From the NCBI GenBank assembly GCA_030824175.1, contig JAVBYH010000275.1:1-9462 (forward strand): a DNA stretch of 9,462 bases. The letters are read 5' to 3'. Shown in pieces: positions 1-7,555 of the stretch. Numbering within the stretch: position 1 is the stretch's first letter; the number at the start of each line of letters is the position of its first letter. Position numbers and translations under genes: made by a program. The stretch is from Bacteroidota bacterium. GTDB taxonomy: Bacteria > Bacteroidota > Ignavibacteria > UBA10030 > UBA8401. The notes under the pieces were generated by a model. The model saw nothing but the letters and a program-made list of their open reading frames with translations. It ran no database searches and was not told the origin of the DNA.

Positions 1-726
1 TTCGGACACGAGAAGGGGGCGTTCACGGGGGCCGTCTCGTCGAGGCGCGGACGGTTTGAACTTGCCGACGGGGGCACGCTTTTCCTCGACGAGATCGGAG
101 ACCTGCCCTTCGAGATCCAGCCGAAACTCCTGCGGGCGATCCAGGAAGGGACGTTCGAACGTCTCGGCGGCGAAAAGACGATGCATGCGGATGTGCGGAT
201 CCTCTGCGCAACGAATGCAGACCTCGAGCAGAAGGTGAAAGATGGAAAATTCCGAGAGGATCTTTTTTACCGCTTGAACGTCTTCCCGATCCATCTTCCT
301 CCGTTGCGGCAGAGGAAGGACGACATCTACCTCCTGTCGAATTATTTTCTCGAGAAGCTCTCGAAGAAATTCGGGGACAAGGAGCTCGCCCTCACATCGG
401 AGGCGGTGCGTATATTGCGGGAAAATTCGTGGCACGGCAATGTCAGGGAACTGCAGAATACCCTCGAGCGGGCCGTCATACTGAGCAGGGACGGCATCAT
501 TAAGCCGGCTCATCTGGTCTTCGAGAAAACGAACAAAGGAAGGTGCCAGCCTGCCGACGAGCACGCCGGCATCGGATCGTTCGAGGAGGAGAGTGCCGCC
601 GCGATCAAAAAAGCCCTGTCGCTGACGAACGGAAAGATCTATGGCGAGGACGGCGCTGCGGCGCTGCTCCGGATGAAGCCCACGACGCTGCAGAGTAAGA
701 TGAAGAAATTGAAGATCACCGCCTGA
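1..726 (+). CDS. Sigma-54-dependent transcriptional activator (NtrC/FhlA type), C-terminal part, 5' end cut by window
   Basis: The frame is open from base 1 to the TGA at 724-726, giving 241 visible residues; the start and the sensor domain lie outside. An AAA+ activator of this family hydrolyses ATP to remodel sigma-54 RNA polymerase at -24/-12 promoters. Visible parts: the GAFTGA loop that touches sigma-54 (residues 6-11), Walker B GTLFLDE (25-31), the arginine-finger region REDLFYRLNVFP (85-96), sensor II WHGNVRELQNTLERA (144-158), and a Fis-type helix-turn-helix at about 197-239 ending LKPTTL-like (MKPTTLQSKMKKLKI). That last form resembles FhlA-type activators more than classic NtrC. Walker A lies upstream of the window. 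The input domain, and so the signal, cannot be known. It points toward the leftward genes, and I found no convincing -24/-12 site in the window, so its targets are probably elsewhere. Confidence 0.95.
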   Translation, partial: FGHEKGAFTGAVSSRRGRFELADGGTLFLDEIGDLPFEIQPKLLRAIQEGTFERLGGEKTMHADVRILCATNADLEQKVKDGKFREDLFYRLNVFPIHLPPLRQRKDDIYLLSNYFLEKLSKKFGDKELALTSEAVRILRENSWHGNVRELQNTLERAVILSRDGIIKPAHLVFEKTNKGRCQPADEHAGIGSFEEESAAAIKKALSLTNGKIYGEDGAAALLRMKPTTLQSKMKKLKITA

Positions 727-758
727 GGCACCGTTGCGTCGTCCGTATCAGCGGCGCC
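727..758. terminator. Imperfect hairpin between convergent genes, possible bidirectional terminator
   Basis: The arms are GGCACCGTTG (727-736) and CAGCGGCGCC (749-758) with a 12-base loop. They give a 10-pair stem with one A-C mismatch and one G-U wobble; the opposite strand also folds, with mismatch and wobble exchanged. It begins directly after the TGA of the + strand activator and ends 5 bases before the stop of the - strand lyase, where a shared terminator would sit. There is no T-tract on either side, so it is not a textbook intrinsic terminator, and a chance GC-rich pairing is possible. Confidence 0.35.
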
Positions 759-763
759 CCTTC

Positions 764-1363
764 TCATCCGAGGGAAAGAGCGTCGATGCCGATCGTCTCG
801 CGCAGATTGAAATCGCGCAGGGCGTTAATGAGCATGACCTGCGAGAAATGACGGAGATCGGACACGCGCACCTCCTCCTCGACGATCATCCCCCGGTCCA
901 CCAGCGAGGCGCGCATGGTGCCCTTCAGGAGCGGCTCGGAGGGCGTGACCCAGACAGTCTCCCTGAAGAAGGCGACGTTTGAAAAAGACGTGTCGGTTAT
1001 TTTATTCTGTTTCACGATGAGGATGTCGTCGCAGTTGTTCCTGTACTGCAACGCTTCGGCGAACTGGCTCCGCTGTTCGAATTTGTACGGATAGGAAATA
1101 TTGTCGCGGCGCACGAGCTGCAGTGAACGGATGGGCTGGCGGACATACGCCTCGTGCTCGACGGAGATGACGGTCTCCGCATAGACCATGCGACATCGGA
1201 CGAGGCCGTCGAGCCCGTTCCCCGCCGCGACGATGTCGCGCACGTCGAGCTCGTCCGGGCATCCGAGGAGCTCGCGCCGCGACCGGTTCATCCGCGCGTT
1301 GTGATACTCCGCGTTGCGGACGACGCCGTCCACGATCATCATTGTCTCAAGCAGTCGGCACAT
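764..1363 (-). CDS. pabC: Class-IV PLP enzyme, probable aminodeoxychorismate lyase (PabC-like), short form
   Basis: The protein has 199 residues. The expected reaction is 4-amino-4-deoxychorismate to p-aminobenzoate plus pyruvate, the step after PabB in folate synthesis. Evidence: the N-terminal LLETMMIVDGVV...YHNARMNRS pattern (residues 4-28) is the class-IV opening; YPYKFEQR (91-98) carries the likely PLP lysine, K94; KITDTSFSNVAFF (121-133) is the cofactor-binding stretch; PLLKGTMRASL (144-154) follows. The family's usual glutamate is an aspartate here (TDTS), which I recall as normal in the short Bacteroidota-type subfamily. It is well below the roughly 270 residues of E. coli PabC. It overlaps the end of pabB by 17 bases. 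The start at 1363 is favoured by a strong ribosome site (1367-1374) and because the LLETM segment belongs to the fold; later Met codons at 1342 and 1339 would lose it. The role rests partly on the pabB neighbour, since class-IV folds also include branched-chain and D-amino-acid transaminases. Confidence 0.85.
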   Translation of the reverse strand: MCRLLETMMIVDGVVRNAEYHNARMNRSRRELLGCPDELDVRDIVAAGNGLDGLVRCRMVYAETVISVEHEAYVRQPIRSLQLVRRDNISYPYKFEQRSQFAEALQYRNNCDDILIVKQNKITDTSFSNVAFFRETVWVTPSEPLLKGTMRASLVDRGMIVEEEVRVSDLRHFSQVMLINALRDFNLRETIGIDALSLG

Positions 1364-2321
1364 AGACCTTCTCCAGCATTTCGTTGTATTCGGACCGGGC
1401 GCTGCTGTAGACGGTGACCCCCCCGCCGCTCTTGAACACGAGTCCCGCCGGTGTCCGTTCGATGAACCGGATCATGACGCACGAATCGAGCGTCGTGCCG
1501 GTGAAGATCCCGCAGACGCCGGTATAGTACCCGCGCTCGTAGCCTTCCACGCCGCGAATGATCTCAACCGTCTTCCTCTTCGGCGCGCCGGTGACGGATC
1601 CGGCGGGAAGCATACTGCAGATGATGTCGCCGAGCGTTTCATTCCAGTCCGATCCCACCTCGCCCGCGATCTTCGAACTCATCTGCAGGAGCTCGTGCCT
1701 GTGCGTCGTGATCCTGTCGATGTATCTGTATTTTTCGACGGTGATATGCCGGGCCACGATCCCGAGGTCGTTGCGCAGGAGGTCGACGACGGTCAGATGC
1801 TCGGCGCTCTCCTTGTCGTCGGATAGCAATTCCTCCTCGGCGTTCGGATGGTCCGCCGTGATCGTGCCCTTCATGGGATTCGTTGTGATCCTCCCGTCGG
1901 CGATCTGCACGAATATTTCAGGCGAGAAGAAGACGAACGTGTCGCGGAACAGCAGCTTGTATTTTGCGTTTCCGAGGTCGTATGCCCCGGAGAGCGTGCG
2001 ATTCATCTCGATGGGCGTGGGCTGCGTGAGGTTGACGAGGTACGATTCGCCGTCCTTCAGATGGCGCTGAACTGCGTCGAATTTTTCACGGTAGGCGTCG
2101 AAAGAAACAGGGTGCGGCACGATCGATAGCGCCGGCATGGGCGCCCCGCTCCCGGCCGCGAAGGCCGGCGCCGTGTCGTTCGTGCGTCCGTTGAAGTCGT
2201 AGCGGATCTCCGCAGGATCCACCTCGGCAAGCGGCAGGATCACCGGACGCCGCATGTCGAAATCGATGATAAAGAGAAACGGGATCCGTTTCGATCCCAG
2301 CCGGTTCATCCGCTCTCTCAT
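1347..2321 (-). CDS. pabB: Aminodeoxychorismate synthase component I (PabB), short form
   Basis: The protein has 324 residues. It converts chorismate and ammonia (normally from a PabA glutaminase) to 4-amino-4-deoxychorismate. The chorismate-binding core is clear: NPMKGT at 148-153 with K151, the lysine that marks PabB as opposed to anthranilate synthase; EHLTVVDLLRNDLG (174-187); MLPAGSVTGAPKRKTVEII (237-255); GYYTGVCGIF (264-273); and SGGGVTVYSSARSEYNEML (298-316). It lacks most of the N-terminal domain of E. coli PabB (453 residues), as short Bacteroidota forms do. The start at 2321 overlaps the SRAP stop as ATGA, which suggests coupled translation. An alternative ATG at 2309 gives MNRLGSKR and has a GAGAGAG stretch just upstream, so the start could be 12 bases later. 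No pabA is in the window. It is followed by the pabC-like gene with a 17-base overlap. Confidence 0.93.
   Translation of the reverse strand: MRERMNRLGSKRIPFLFIIDFDMRRPVILPLAEVDPAEIRYDFNGRTNDTAPAFAAGSGAPMPALSIVPHPVSFDAYREKFDAVQRHLKDGESYLVNLTQPTPIEMNRTLSGAYDLGNAKYKLLFRDTFVFFSPEIFVQIADGRITTNPMKGTITADHPNAEEELLSDDKESAEHLTVVDLLRNDLGIVARHITVEKYRYIDRITTHRHELLQMSSKIAGEVGSDWNETLGDIICSMLPAGSVTGAPKRKTVEIIRGVEGYERGYYTGVCGIFTGTTLDSCVMIRFIERTPAGLVFKSGGGVTVYSSARSEYNEMLEKVYVPTA
1367..1374 (-). promoter_or_regulatory. Ribosome binding site deciding the pabC-like start
   Basis: On the minus strand this reads GGAGAAGG, with the GGAG core 7 bases before the ATG at 1363. It lies inside the last codons of pabB, so the lyase can be translated from the overlapping transcript. 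It supports the ATG at 1363 over the internal Met codons at 1342 and 1339. Confidence 0.7.
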
Positions 2322-3019
2322 GCGTCTTCGTGCGCAGGCTCGAGGCACTGCTCCCCCTCGTTCTTCGTGTTGTTCACGTAGCGTGACACGGGGAACGCCT
2401 TCATGGTTCCGGCCGGGTACGGAACGAGGAGCTTCTTGAGGGACTCGACGTCGTTGTTCGCCGGATCGAGCCACGCGGCGAAATCCTGTTCGGCGATGAT
2501 GACGGGCATCCGGTTGTGTATCGGCGCCATGAGCTCGTTCGGTTCGGTCGTGATGACGCTGAAGCTCGGATGCTCCTTCTCCTCGGCATCCTTCCAGATC
2601 GAATACACGCCCCCGAGCATGAACGGCGCCTCGTCCGCCATGCGGATGCACATGGGGAAGCGCTCCTTGCCCTCCCCCTTCTTCCACTCGTAGAATCCGT
2701 CGACAGGTACGAGGCAGCGCCGGGTCTTGAAGTACGGGGCGAAGAGTTTGCTCGTGTCGATCCGGTCGGCACGCGCGTTGAACGACGGGAACTGCGGATC
2801 GGGCTTCCCCGTCTTCGACCAGTGCGGTATGATCCACCACTGCGCCTCGAGCGTCTGCAGCACGCCCTGCCGGTTCACGACGATCGGGAGCTTCTGCATC
2901 GGCGCCGCGTTGTAGCGCGGCACCGTGAGGTACGGGATGTTCTGATCGTTCAGCGTGCGCATGAGCTCGAATGTCGCGAAGATCTTCCGCCCGCTGATGA
3001 TGATGTATCGTCCGCACAT
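2318..3019 (-). CDS. SRAP-domain protein (YedK/HMCES family), abasic-site DNA-protein crosslinker
   Basis: The protein has 233 residues, about the length of E. coli YedK (222). Proteins of this family bind abasic sites in single-stranded DNA and form a thiazolidine link through Cys2 after the initiator Met is removed. All key residues are visible: C2 in MCGRY (1-5), N37 in RYNAAP (35-40), N81 and R82 in FNARAD (80-85), E111 in CLVPVDGFYEW (102-112), and H168 in ITTEPNELMAPIHNRMPVI (156-174). The ATG at 3019 is certain because Cys must be residue 2; the open frame upstream of it is a shadow of the permease. The ribosome site is weak. The stop overlaps the pabB start by 4 bases (ATGA), an unexpected pairing of a DNA-protection gene with folate genes. 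It lies 41 bases after the permease stop. The C-terminal tail (about 215-233) is polar and not conserved in the family. Confidence 0.96.
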   Translation of the reverse strand: MCGRYIIISGRKIFATFELMRTLNDQNIPYLTVPRYNAAPMQKLPIVVNRQGVLQTLEAQWWIIPHWSKTGKPDPQFPSFNARADRIDTSKLFAPYFKTRRCLVPVDGFYEWKKGEGKERFPMCIRMADEAPFMLGGVYSIWKDAEEKEHPSFSVITTEPNELMAPIHNRMPVIIAEQDFAAWLDPANNDVESLKKLLVPYPAGTMKAFPVSRYVNNTKNEGEQCLEPAHEDA

Positions 3020-3060
3020 AGAATACTGTTCCGTTTTATCCCTATAACAAAAGCGACCGT

Positions 3061-4983
3061 TTATGCGTTCGTCTGTTCTTTGCCGACGAGGTGGCTGTGC
3101 GTGCGGCCGTACGTGAAATAGATGATGAGGCCGACGGCGAGCCAGATGAGGAACCGCATCCAGTTCGTGAAGCCGAGCTCGGACATGAGATAGAAGCAGC
3201 TGATGAGCCCCATCACGGGGATGAGAGACAAATTCTTCGTCCAGCACAGCGCGATGATGACGGCGGAGACGAGGAAGAAGAGCCAGAGCGGAATGTGGTG
3301 CTTGAACACGTCCCATCCGGTGTGGAACATCTTCTCTTCGGGCAGTTTCATCGCGCGTACGAGCGACCGGTAGTCCGCATACTCCATGCGGTCGAGCAGT
3401 TCCACCACGGATGAATCCGGAACGGTGGTCTTTGCCTTGTATGCGAGGACGAATGTGACGGCGAATTTTTCATCGGGCGAGATGCCCGCCACGAATTCCC
3501 CCGGCGATTTGAGCTTTCGCGCCCGCAGGAAGTCCGAGACATTATCCGTGTTCAGGAACGACACGGCAACGACGGCGCCGAGCGCGAGCACGGGAATGAT
3601 GTACTTTGAATTGACGTACGGCGTCTTGAATCTTCGTTCCGTCGTCGTGTCCGTCATCTGCAGCCGGAGCACGCCGCCGCACACGAGCACGAATGCGAAG
3701 AGCGTGCCGATGCTCGTGAGGTCGGTAACCTCGGTGAGATTCATGAACAGCGCGGGCACCGCGACAACGAACCCGGTGAGGATGGTGGAGAAGGACGGCG
3801 TCCTGTATTTCGGATGGACGCGAGAGAAGACCTTCGGGAGCAGGCCGTCGCGGCTCATGCTCATCCAGATGCGCGGCTGTCCGAGCTGGAACACGAGGAG
3901 CACGCTCGCCATAGCAACCACGGCGCTGACGGCGATGATGCCCGAGATGTAGTGGAGGCCGAGCCTGTCGAACGCGAAGGCGAGCGGATCGCCGACATTT
4001 AATTCGTCGAAGTGGACCATGCCCGTGAGCACGAGTGCGATGAGCACGTAGAGGATCGTGCAGATGATGATTGAATAGAACATCGCCCGCGGGAGGTCGC
4101 GCTGGGGATTGTTGCATTCCTCGGCCGTTGTCGAGATCGCATCGAAGCCGATGTATGCGAAGAACACCGCCGATACGCCCTTGAGAACGCCGGCGACGCC
4201 GTTCGGCGCGAACGGCACCCAGTTGCGCGTGTCGACGAAGAACGCGCCGATCGCGATCACTCCGAGGATCACGGCGAGCTTCACCGCCACCATGATGTTG
4301 CTCGCCTGCTTCGATTCCTTGATGCCGATATAGACGAGCCAGGTGATGAGCGCGGTGATGAGAAGCGCGGGCAGGTCGGCGACGACATGGATGCCGAAGA
4401 GCACGGGCGCCGTGCTCCAGGCCATGTACGCGGCGCGCAGCGTTGAGGGGACGGCGTCGAGTGCCGTCCCGCCGGCAAGCAGCGCGGCGACCTGCTCGTA
4501 GCCGCGATGCGCGCTCAGAAAGTCCATCGTGAAATATTCGGGGATTGTGTAGCCCATCGTTGTCACAAGGCTCGTGAAGTAATCGGACCACGAGATTGCC
4601 ACCGCGATGTTGCCGATGGCGTATTCCATGAGCAGGTCCCACCCGATGATCCACGCGATGAGTTCGCCGAAGGCGACGTACGAATACGTATAGGCGCTGC
4701 CGGCCACGGGGATCATCGAGGAGAACTCCGCGTAGGCGAACGCGGAGAAGGTGCAGGCGATCGCCGTGAAGATGAAAAGAAAGATCACGGCGGGTCCCCC
4801 GGCGTAGCTCGCATTCCCGATCGTGCTGAAGATGCCGGCGCCGACGATCGCGGCGATGCCGAACGCCGTCAGGTCCCTCACCGTCAGATTCCGTTTCAGC
4901 GCGCCGAATTCGCCGTCTTCGCCTTCTGCATCATGTAAAATTTGTGGAATGTTCTTTTTCCGGAAGAGGGAGGATGTCGTCAT
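3061..4983 (-). CDS. APC-superfamily amino-acid permease (cationic amino-acid transporter type)
   Basis: The protein has 640 residues with about 12 or more membrane segments. It probably imports amino acids by cation symport across the inner membrane; the substrate cannot be told. Diagnostic parts: GIAAIVGAGIFSTIG (42-56), the unwound TM1 substrate site; AFFAY-type TM6 motif FFAYIGFDAISTTAEE (274-289); and RIWMSMSRDGLLPKVFSRVH (371-390), the conserved loop after TM8. The layout resembles bacterial CAT/YfnA proteins, whose usual size is about 460-500 residues. The excess comes from a longer TM3-TM4 region (about 140-195) and mainly from a polar insert at about 479-563, between two hydrophobic segments. 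The start at 4983 (MTTSSLFRKK) matches the family opening, but I see no clear ribosome site in the 29 bases after the polyferredoxin stop; translation may be coupled. The neighbours do not indicate a substrate. Confidence 0.92.
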   Translation of the reverse strand: MTTSSLFRKKNIPQILHDAEGEDGEFGALKRNLTVRDLTAFGIAAIVGAGIFSTIGNASYAGGPAVIFLFIFTAIACTFSAFAYAEFSSMIPVAGSAYTYSYVAFGELIAWIIGWDLLMEYAIGNIAVAISWSDYFTSLVTTMGYTIPEYFTMDFLSAHRGYEQVAALLAGGTALDAVPSTLRAAYMAWSTAPVLFGIHVVADLPALLITALITWLVYIGIKESKQASNIMVAVKLAVILGVIAIGAFFVDTRNWVPFAPNGVAGVLKGVSAVFFAYIGFDAISTTAEECNNPQRDLPRAMFYSIIICTILYVLIALVLTGMVHFDELNVGDPLAFAFDRLGLHYISGIIAVSAVVAMASVLLVFQLGQPRIWMSMSRDGLLPKVFSRVHPKYRTPSFSTILTGFVVAVPALFMNLTEVTDLTSIGTLFAFVLVCGGVLRLQMTDTTTERRFKTPYVNSKYIIPVLALGAVVAVSFLNTDNVSDFLRARKLKSPGEFVAGISPDEKFAVTFVLAYKAKTTVPDSSVVELLDRMEYADYRSLVRAMKLPEEKMFHTGWDVFKHHIPLWLFFLVSAVIIALCWTKNLSLIPVMGLISCFYLMSELGFTNWMRFLIWLAVGLIIYFTYGRTHSHLVGKEQTNA

Positions 4984-5012
4984 CGGTACGGGATTTAGTG
5001 AGTGAGCCGGGA

Positions 5013-6593
5013 TCAGAATGGAAATTCGACAGGAATTTCTTTTTTCTCTTCGACGATCTTTTGAACGGGCTTCGTGGCCTTGCCGTGCACGGGACTCGCC
5101 TGGACGAAGATTGCCTTCCTGGGCGTGGTGGGGCAGGCGTGTTCGCACGCACCGCATCCGACGCAGAGGTCCTCCTCCATCTTCGGCAGGAAGAGGCCGT
5201 CCGTCTTCACCATCCGCACGGCCTTCGTGGGACAATGTTCGGAACAGGCGCCGCAGTCCGTCTTCTTCGTGATCACGATGCAGTCCTCCTTGATGAACTT
5301 CGCGCGACCGAGCTGCACTTCTTTTTTCTCCGGCTTCGAGAGCGGGAGCAGCGCGCCGGAGGGACAGACGCTCGTACACACGGTGCATTCATACGCGCAG
5401 TATGCGTGCGAATAATCCATCTTCGGCTGGAACATGCCCGTGAGGCCGTAGTCGAGGAAGGACGGCGCGATGACCTGCGGGGGACACGCGGCGATGCAGA
5501 GATAGCACGATGTGCATGCGCTTGTGAAATGATCGCGGCTCCGTGAACCGGGCGGCGTCACGACGCCGCGCTTGTCGTACGTCGGCTGAGCCGGCTGCTC
5601 TGCCGCCGGAGGCGCCGACGGTTCCGCGTTCGCCCGGTACAGCGTCGCCGCTGAGGCCGCGGCCGCGAGCAAAGCGGCGGATTGTTTGAGCACGTCCCTC
5701 CGCTTCGGATTCGCCGTCGAGGCCGGAGCCACCGGCTTCTTCGCATACCGGAACGTGTAATGGATGCCGATGGACGGACACGAATCGATGCAATTGTAGC
5801 AGCTCACGCACCGGCCGAAATCGACATCGCGCTTCTTGTAGTCGATGCACTCGGCCTTGCAGATCTTCTCGCAGAGACTGCAGTCCTTGCACTCTCCCGG
5901 ATCGAACGCGAGCTTGAAGAGCGACACGCGCGACAGGAGCCGGAGCACGGCACCCGTAGGGCAGACGGAATTGCAGAAGAGCCGGCCATGGAAGTATGCC
6001 ATCCAGAAGAGAATGCCCGCCATGGCCGCGGTGACGACGAACACGCCGCCGGCCACCGTATGGAACGGCACAGCGTAAACGAGATAGAGGTGGAGCCTGT
6101 CCGATACCCAGGCGAGCGCATTGTTCGAGCCGACGACGCCGGGACGGACAAGCGTATAGGCGATGCGGCCGAAGAAGCTGTACGGATCGAGCAGGTCCAC
6201 GAGCATCACGCTGCCGGCGATAAAGAAGAACACCGTCGCGCCGAGGAACGCGTAATGCACGACAGTAAACGCCTTGTGGTACCGGAACTTTCTCGGGCCG
6301 CGCTTCCAGCGCGACAGGGCGATGACGCCGTCTTGCAGCGTGCCGAGGGGACAGATGGAGGAACAGTAGACCCGCCCGGCAAGGAGCGTCAGCACGACGA
6401 CGGCGATGAGCCCCGCCACGGGGGCACCAACGCGCAGCACCGTCATCACGGCGGGGATGAACTGCAGCGACGTGAGCGATACGAGGAAGGGCACGCGTGA
6501 AACATTGCTGATGTCGATGAACAGCAGCAGCAACGCACAGAAGAACACGACGGACACACCGACGCGGATCCGTTTTAAATATTTATACATCAT
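5013..6593 (-). CDS. Membrane-bound polyferredoxin, NapH-like and NapG-like halves fused
   Basis: The protein has 526 residues. It probably takes electrons from the quinol pool or a membrane partner and passes them through a chain of 4Fe-4S clusters. The first half is NapH-like: about four membrane segments (roughly 11-29, 57-73, 108-133, 170-199), two CxxxCP motifs at C77/C81 and C207/C211, then two cluster motifs, C235-C238-C241-C245 and C262-C265-C268-C272. The second half is NapG-like with four cysteine groups: C360/363/366/370, C399/403/406/410, C438/447/450/454 and C477/480/483/487. That makes about six clusters. Between the halves, residues 297-323 read like a Tat signal (KRRDVLK followed by an alanine-rich stretch), as at the start of free-standing NapG. 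The ATG at 6593 has a GAAGGTG site 8 bases upstream (6602-6608). No napA, napB or other reductase subunit is present, so its partner is more likely the DUF362 protein 28 bases upstream than a nitrate reductase. Confidence 0.9.
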   Translation of the reverse strand: MMYKYLKRIRVGVSVVFFCALLLLFIDISNVSRVPFLVSLTSLQFIPAVMTVLRVGAPVAGLIAVVVLTLLAGRVYCSSICPLGTLQDGVIALSRWKRGPRKFRYHKAFTVVHYAFLGATVFFFIAGSVMLVDLLDPYSFFGRIAYTLVRPGVVGSNNALAWVSDRLHLYLVYAVPFHTVAGGVFVVTAAMAGILFWMAYFHGRLFCNSVCPTGAVLRLLSRVSLFKLAFDPGECKDCSLCEKICKAECIDYKKRDVDFGRCVSCYNCIDSCPSIGIHYTFRYAKKPVAPASTANPKRRDVLKQSAALLAAAASAATLYRANAEPSAPPAAEQPAQPTYDKRGVVTPPGSRSRDHFTSACTSCYLCIAACPPQVIAPSFLDYGLTGMFQPKMDYSHAYCAYECTVCTSVCPSGALLPLSKPEKKEVQLGRAKFIKEDCIVITKKTDCGACSEHCPTKAVRMVKTDGLFLPKMEEDLCVGCGACEHACPTTPRKAIFVQASPVHGKATKPVQKIVEEKKEIPVEFPF

Positions 6594-6621
6594 TCAATCG
6601 GCACCTTCATTTTCACAACGA

Positions 6622-7548
6622 TTACACTGAGATACGTTTGATGTTCAGTTGGGCGAGATCCATGCGGCCCAGTTTCTGTTCGGCGGCGATCCGGATGTGT
6701 CGGATGTCGGCCGGCTCCCAGCCGAAGAGCTTCGTGGCGGCGGCGTCGATCGCCACCATGTCCGTGGAGACGAGGAGCGATTTCATTGTCACGATGTCCT
6801 CCGCAGACACGCCGCGGGGGCCGTTGTTCCGCATCACGGTATACGCGTCCACGATGTTGAGTGTCGGCTTTTTGTACGCGGCGAAATCGGCGATGCATTG
6901 ATGGAGGTCGTTGCGGTGCCATTCCCCGCGGTCCCACACGATCCCCATGAGGTTCTTCATGCTGACGGTGAGTTTCGTCGAGCTGTGGTTCTTCAGGACA
7001 GGCACGTTGATGAACACATCGGACTCGAGGATGAGCTCGTGAATCTTCGCGTTCGGGAGCTTCGACGTATTCGGCACGGTCACCTTCTGGTAGTAACTCT
7101 CGGTGTTGCCCGGTGCGACGCGCGCACCGGCATCCTTCGCCGCGCGTTCGACGCCGCTGTTCGCATACGCGCCCTTCCAGTCGTCGCACGTGTGGTCGAA
7201 CACCGTCACCTGTTTTGCGCCGGCGGCGTAACAATGCTTGATGATCTGCGCCACGAGTTTCGGATTGGTGTTCGCGCCGCGTTCCGGCGAGACGTCCCAT
7301 CCGATGTTCGGCTTGACCACGACCTTCGCCCCTTTTTTAACGAACTGCTTGATACCGCCCAGGGCCTCCATGGCCTTGTCGAACATCACATCCGGCTCCC
7401 CGCCCTTGACGGCGACGAGGTCGTACGGGGATGATCCCATCGGGGCGGCCATGCCTGCGAAGGCCTCGGCGTACGAGCCGAACGCGGGCAGCGCGCTCGC
7501 GCCGAATGCGGCATACATCGATTTCTTGAAAAAGTCTTTTCGGTTCAT
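6622..7548 (-). CDS. DUF362 family protein with export-type N-terminus
   Basis: The protein has 308 residues. Its function is unknown; DUF362 domains are found in many anaerobes and often beside or fused to ferredoxins. Visible family motifs: KPNIGWD (79-85), DVFINVPVLKNHSSTKLTVS (177-196), SMKNLMG (196-202), LNIVDAY (230-236) and STDMVAIDAAATKLFG (261-276). Only three cysteines (106, 121, 218) occur, so it has no ferredoxin cluster of its own. The N-terminus, MNRKDFFKKS then a small-residue stretch to about residue 29, resembles a Tat signal in which the second Arg is Lys, so export is likely but the route is uncertain. The start at 7548 is set by an AAAGGAG site 7 bases upstream (7556-7562); the open frame continues to 7638 but that part runs into the repeats. 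It leads the gene pair with the polyferredoxin, which begins 28 bases after its stop. I infer that it is an electron-transfer partner or a substrate-binding protein. Confidence 0.9.
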   Translation of the reverse strand: MNRKDFFKKSMYAAFGASALPAFGSYAEAFAGMAAPMGSSPYDLVAVKGGEPDVMFDKAMEALGGIKQFVKKGAKVVVKPNIGWDVSPERGANTNPKLVAQIIKHCYAAGAKQVTVFDHTCDDWKGAYANSGVERAAKDAGARVAPGNTESYYQKVTVPNTSKLPNAKIHELILESDVFINVPVLKNHSSTKLTVSMKNLMGIVWDRGEWHRNDLHQCIADFAAYKKPTLNIVDAYTVMRNNGPRGVSAEDIVTMKSLLVSTDMVAIDAAATKLFGWEPADIRHIRIAAEQKLGRMDLAQLNIKRISV

Positions 7549-7555
7549 AATACGT

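Noticed and set aside
431..446. TGGCAC resembling half of a sigma-54 promoter
   Set aside because: There is no GC/TTGCA at the right spacing and it lies inside the conserved WHGNVRE codons of the activator.
2322..3017. N-terminal extension of the pabB frame up to 3017
   Set aside because: It runs through the SRAP gene in another frame with Arg-rich shadow composition; the PabB fold begins after 2321.
4984..5388. N-terminal extension of the permease frame up to 5388
   Set aside because: It overlaps the iron-sulfur half of the polyferredoxin gene and does not look like membrane protein; MTTSSLFRKK at 4983 is the natural start.
5682..6500. Long + strand open frame (272 codons) opposite the polyferredoxin gene
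   Set aside because: It is rich in Arg, Asp, Glu and His, as expected of a shadow frame in GC-rich DNA, and has no known motif; the opposite strand encodes clear iron-sulfur motifs.
6590..6610. Six-codon frame (MKVPIE) just before the polyferredoxin, its stop overlapping the ATG
   Set aside because: Its first codons are part of the ribosome site GAAGGTG; nothing suggests that it is translated as a leader peptide.
7325..7340. A6G4 run in the DUF362 gene, resembling a slippery heptamer
   Set aside because: The AAAAAAG is out of phase for -1 slippage in the reading frame (GTT AAA AAA GGG) and no overlapping product makes sense.
6649..7434. Long + strand open frame (261 codons) opposite the DUF362 gene
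   Set aside because: Same Arg/Asp/His-rich shadow composition; the DUF362 motifs on the minus strand explain this DNA.
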